Shown in pieces: positions 61,071-64,000 of a stretch of 64,000 nucleotides of DNA. Origin of the DNA: Scatophagus argus. Taxonomy: Eukaryota > Chordata > Actinopteri > Scatophagidae. The position numbers and the translations under genes were made by a program. The DNA lies in NCBI RefSeq assembly GCF_020382885.2, contig NC_058511.1:7898064-7962063 (forward strand). The letters are read 5' to 3'. Position 1 is the stretch's first letter. The number at the start of each line of letters is the position of its first letter. The notes beneath the pieces were generated by a model. The model ran no database searches and was not told where the DNA came from. It saw only the letters and a program-made list of their open reading frames with translations.

Positions 61071-62879
61071 ATGCCCGTATAGTAATATCCTGTAATAATA
61101 CAATCATTTGTATGCCACTGAAAGAGTGTTATGATCCCATTGCACATACCTGTCATTTGTTATATCATAAATTTTAGAGAATTTTAGATTAAATGACGAT
61201 GTCTTCTGTCAGCCTTATGGATTTGCAGTTGTTACTGAGCCTCTGGTGCAAGCAGCTAGTGCAGAGTCAAGACCATAAAGGGATGAAGGTAGGGATTGAA
61301 GAACACATTATTAGGCACTTTGCTGATGACGTGATCTGTTATTTAGAGGGCCCGTAAACGTGCCATCCTGTGTTAATCGGTCGTTTAGAGATGTTTGACT
61401 CCTACTTGGGATATAAATTGAACTTAGGTCACAGATTATAATGATGAATTGCTACCCATCCAAAATGATACCTTCTATACATTTGATTCTAAAAAGAATG
61501 ACATACCTCAGGGTATGCTCCTGCTCCCCACCCACTCTCTCAGCAGCACCCTTGCCCTCTCTAATCCACCCTCATCTCGGTCCTGAATGCCCTTTGTCCC
61601 TGTATGCCCTGCACTACCTCCTCTCTTTCAGGGTCCCATGTTCCCCTTTGTGAGGCCATCTGGTTTTTGGGGTCGAAGGTTTTTTTTGGGGGGGGGTGCT
61701 GCAAGGCATTCTCCGTAGCTGCCTGTTCTATAAAGTTAAAGTGTTTTTTAGCGGGGTCACACTGCTAACTAGCTGACCCTTAACAGATTGAATTAATGCT
61801 TGCAGGGACCGGCAGTGAGGGCCGTCCTCCCTGATGCAGCTCGTTCTAGTATGTGCGTGACTGAGTGTGCTTCTATAGCAAGTGAGGCAGTGAATGAGGG
61901 TGTTAAAACGTAAAAAAATACCCCATGACCTCTCCTCCCTATCACCTGAGCCTGTGTGGTAGAGGTTAATCCACTGCCTCTGTCCCCTTGGGTTGACATC
62001 TTTATTTAACTATTGACTTCTGATTAGCTAGGAGCCCATTTTTCCTCAGCACCCCACCCTTCCCCTCCCCAAATCATCCGGTTTCCTAATCTTAAAAAAT
62101 AATAAATTGCTAGAAGCACATATTTTCAAATAGATACCCTTGCCAGCGTAACTTCACTGAACCTTAAAAGTCCCTGAATGCTTTTTACTTTCTGGTTTGT
62201 TTACTAGTTGTGTTTTTTTTTTGTCATTTGCTCAGTCATTTGTAATTTCTTGTCCTTTTTACCATCTCTGTAGACTCCATCAGGAAATCTATTCAGTTGT
62301 TTAGTCTTCTTTTTCTTTGTAGCCATGGCAAAGCTCAGAGTTCTGTAAAATACAGGGTTTAAGGGCTTTTATAATGGACACTGCCAGTATTGTAACTAAG
62401 ACACTCTTTCTCTCTCACAAACTGTCCTCCCTCTCCACTCCACTTTTCATTGCCCATCCTCTCTCTACCCCTCTATCCCCGCTCTTTATTCTATTACTAT
62501 CCCGTTCTGCTCGCTGGCTTTACTCACCCAAGGTCAGGTCCCTGTATTTTGGTAACAGAATAGTGACTTTATTTTCCTTCTGCTTGTTCGATTGCAGTTG
62601 TGCACAATGTTGCCGCGGGGGAGGGGGCGAGGGAGGGGTGCGTGACGACAACCCTGAGGCAACTTTGAGTATCTCTGGGTTTCCTGCTGTTTTTAACCCT
62701 TCTTTTAATCCCCTCTCCTTCTCTTCTTTTGTGTGTCATTGTTAATTATTTGCTGTGCAGTTGGTGATGAGAGGAAAAGAAATATATAAATAAAGATAGG
62801 ACGATACAGAAAAGAAAAAATGAGGAATGACAGAGACGTGGTCCTCCAGTGAAGACCTTGGGGAGAAGGACTGCCTGTG

Positions 62880-63150
62880 AAGAGCCGGCAGCCTGCCAGT
62901 TCAAATCAAATGGATGTTGATGTTTGATGACTGTCATTGTCTTCCAGAGAATTTCATGGCAGGGCAGTGGGCCCAACGCTGTATGCCTCGAGGGCGCCCC
63001 TCACCTTTTTCATATCAGCGTCTGGTTTCTACTAAACTGAACAATTAATAAAGGACAAATCAATTTGGCTCCTTTTGAACAGGAGGAATGAATTCTGGCT
63101 CTGTATTTACCACCCAATTTTTAATTGATATAGTCGCCTAGGTTTGCTAT
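62880..63150. promoter_or_regulatory. Candidate conserved block in AFG1L intron 7
   Basis: Unique text with gactgtcattgtcttccaga, aacaattaataaaggacaaa and cccaatttttaattgatata. The mixed composition differs from the pyrimidine-rich DNA to the left. Function is inferred. Confidence 0.28.
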
Positions 63151-64000
63151 TTCCTGCAGCATAACTGATGTTTTGCAGTGTTTTATTATCGTTGTGTGCA
63201 CATGCCCACGTGTCAGATGTGTTTGATCAAGCATGCACAGGCACACAGGTGCTTTGTACTGTACTGTATTATGTTTTCACTTGTAAAGCAGGCCACCTGC
63301 AATCTGACGGCAACACTTAATTCAGAAATTTCGCTCTCACTTCTAACTTTACTAACATGTGCATTTAAAGCCCCCTTTTCTATGCTTGTTAAGCCCTCTG
63401 CCTCTGTTACAGTCATGATCAACCCACCCGCCTCATGACGCTCTGCCCTATAACATCATGAAACTGAAAAGGTTGTTAGATGTTATAAACTGAAATTGAT
63501 TCTCAGACAGTCTTTTTGTGAAGATACCGAGGTGGGGGTGTTACTAACTTGTTTAACATAAATAAGTTAGTTTGTTTTCAGGCGTTGGGACTGCTACAAC
63601 AAGTGAAAGAATGACATTTATGTGACTCCATACAGAGAAATCTGTAGGCGTGAAGTTAGAAAGAAGCGGCCTGTGTACCTTGCTTTTCCATCTCTGTTGT
63701 TAGCTTAACACATGTGAATCTCCTACCAAACCCTCCGTGGTCGAGTTGGATTGTGGGTGATGTAGTTGCCAAGTTTCTGCAAGGTAGAAGAAGGTATGGA
63801 TATAAAAAAGATGACATTTCTGCTTCTGCTGCATCATTTTCTATCCTTTATTTTCTAAAAATGTCTGACGATGTTACAGGAGTGTGATGCTACTCCGTAA
63901 AAGGTCTGTTGAATTGATATCAGAGAGGTATTTTGCTCCTAAATCATTTGATGATGAATTAACTAGTTGTGTGTTTTAAAATCTCTTCTCCCATAGTTTT

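Larger units (their letters stand above)
60402..64000 (+). other. AFG1L intron 7, truncated by the window edge
   Basis: No further AFG1L exon is found; the next one should start beyond 64000. The stretch holds (CA)n at 60463-60482, (GA)n at 60629-60651, a possible repeat fragment at 60978-61070, an A/C-poor poly(T)-poly(G) tract near 61680, a pyrimidine-rich block at 62400-62530 and a unique segment at 62880-63150. Most other sequence is plain intron. Confidence 0.55.

Noticed and set aside
60402..64000. Further AFG1L exons
   Set aside because: No segment encoding the expected following residues with proper splice sites was found; the next exon is likely past the edge.

Overview
This window is vertebrate nuclear DNA from a teleost fish, probably a percomorph. 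The evidence is split genes with GT-AG introns, long (CA)n and (GT)n microsatellites, and several interspersed repeat types typical of teleost genomes. There is no bacterial, phage or CRISPR content and no intact transposase or reverse-transcriptase ORF. Almost all long ORFs lie in introns or intergenic DNA and are chance open frames. Four protein-coding genes are supported by exon-by-exon reconstruction with conserved splice phases.

Layout, left to right. Positions 1-5.6 kb are intergenic, with repeats and one CpG-rich stretch at 3.6-4.0 kb. OSTM1 (minus, 9276 to 5930, 6 coding exons, 312 aa) encodes the lysosomal/osteoclast membrane partner of the ClC-7 chloride/proton exchanger. About 16 kb of intergenic DNA follows (9.4-25.2 kb), holding repeats and several unique blocks that could be NR2E1 enhancers. 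NR2E1/TLX (plus, 25848-32309, 9 exons, 385 aa, or 396 aa if a stronger in-frame donor of exon 1 is used) encodes the orphan nuclear receptor of neural stem cells. It converges on SNX3 (minus, 48347 to 34930, 4 exons, 162 aa), a PX-domain, PI3P-binding retromer cargo adaptor. SNX3 is head-to-head with AFG1L/LACE1 (plus, 49229 onward). Seven AFG1L exons (293 codons) of a mitochondrial AAA-type ATPase are inside the window, and the gene runs off the right edge.

Gene order and orientations OSTM1(-) NR2E1(+) SNX3(-) AFG1L(+) match what I know of human 6q21. The block is therefore old conserved microsynteny, not an operon or a functional pathway. The four proteins work in different compartments: lysosome, nucleus, early endosome and mitochondrion. 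What they may share is regulation: a compact bidirectional SNX3/AFG1L promoter, and unique blocks in AFG1L and SNX3 introns that could act on a neighbour such as NR2E1.

I found no new multi-gene system. The items most worth checking are a roughly 580 bp palindrome plus tRNA-derived SINE inside a SNX3 intron, a 1 kb inverted-repeat element split by a LINE-like tail, the two in-frame exon 1 donors of NR2E1, and a repeat-derived 3' splice site of NR2E1 exon 8. Exon coordinates come from manual reading of splice sites and frame. Repeat family assignments and candidate regulatory blocks are from memory and inspection, not from alignments.
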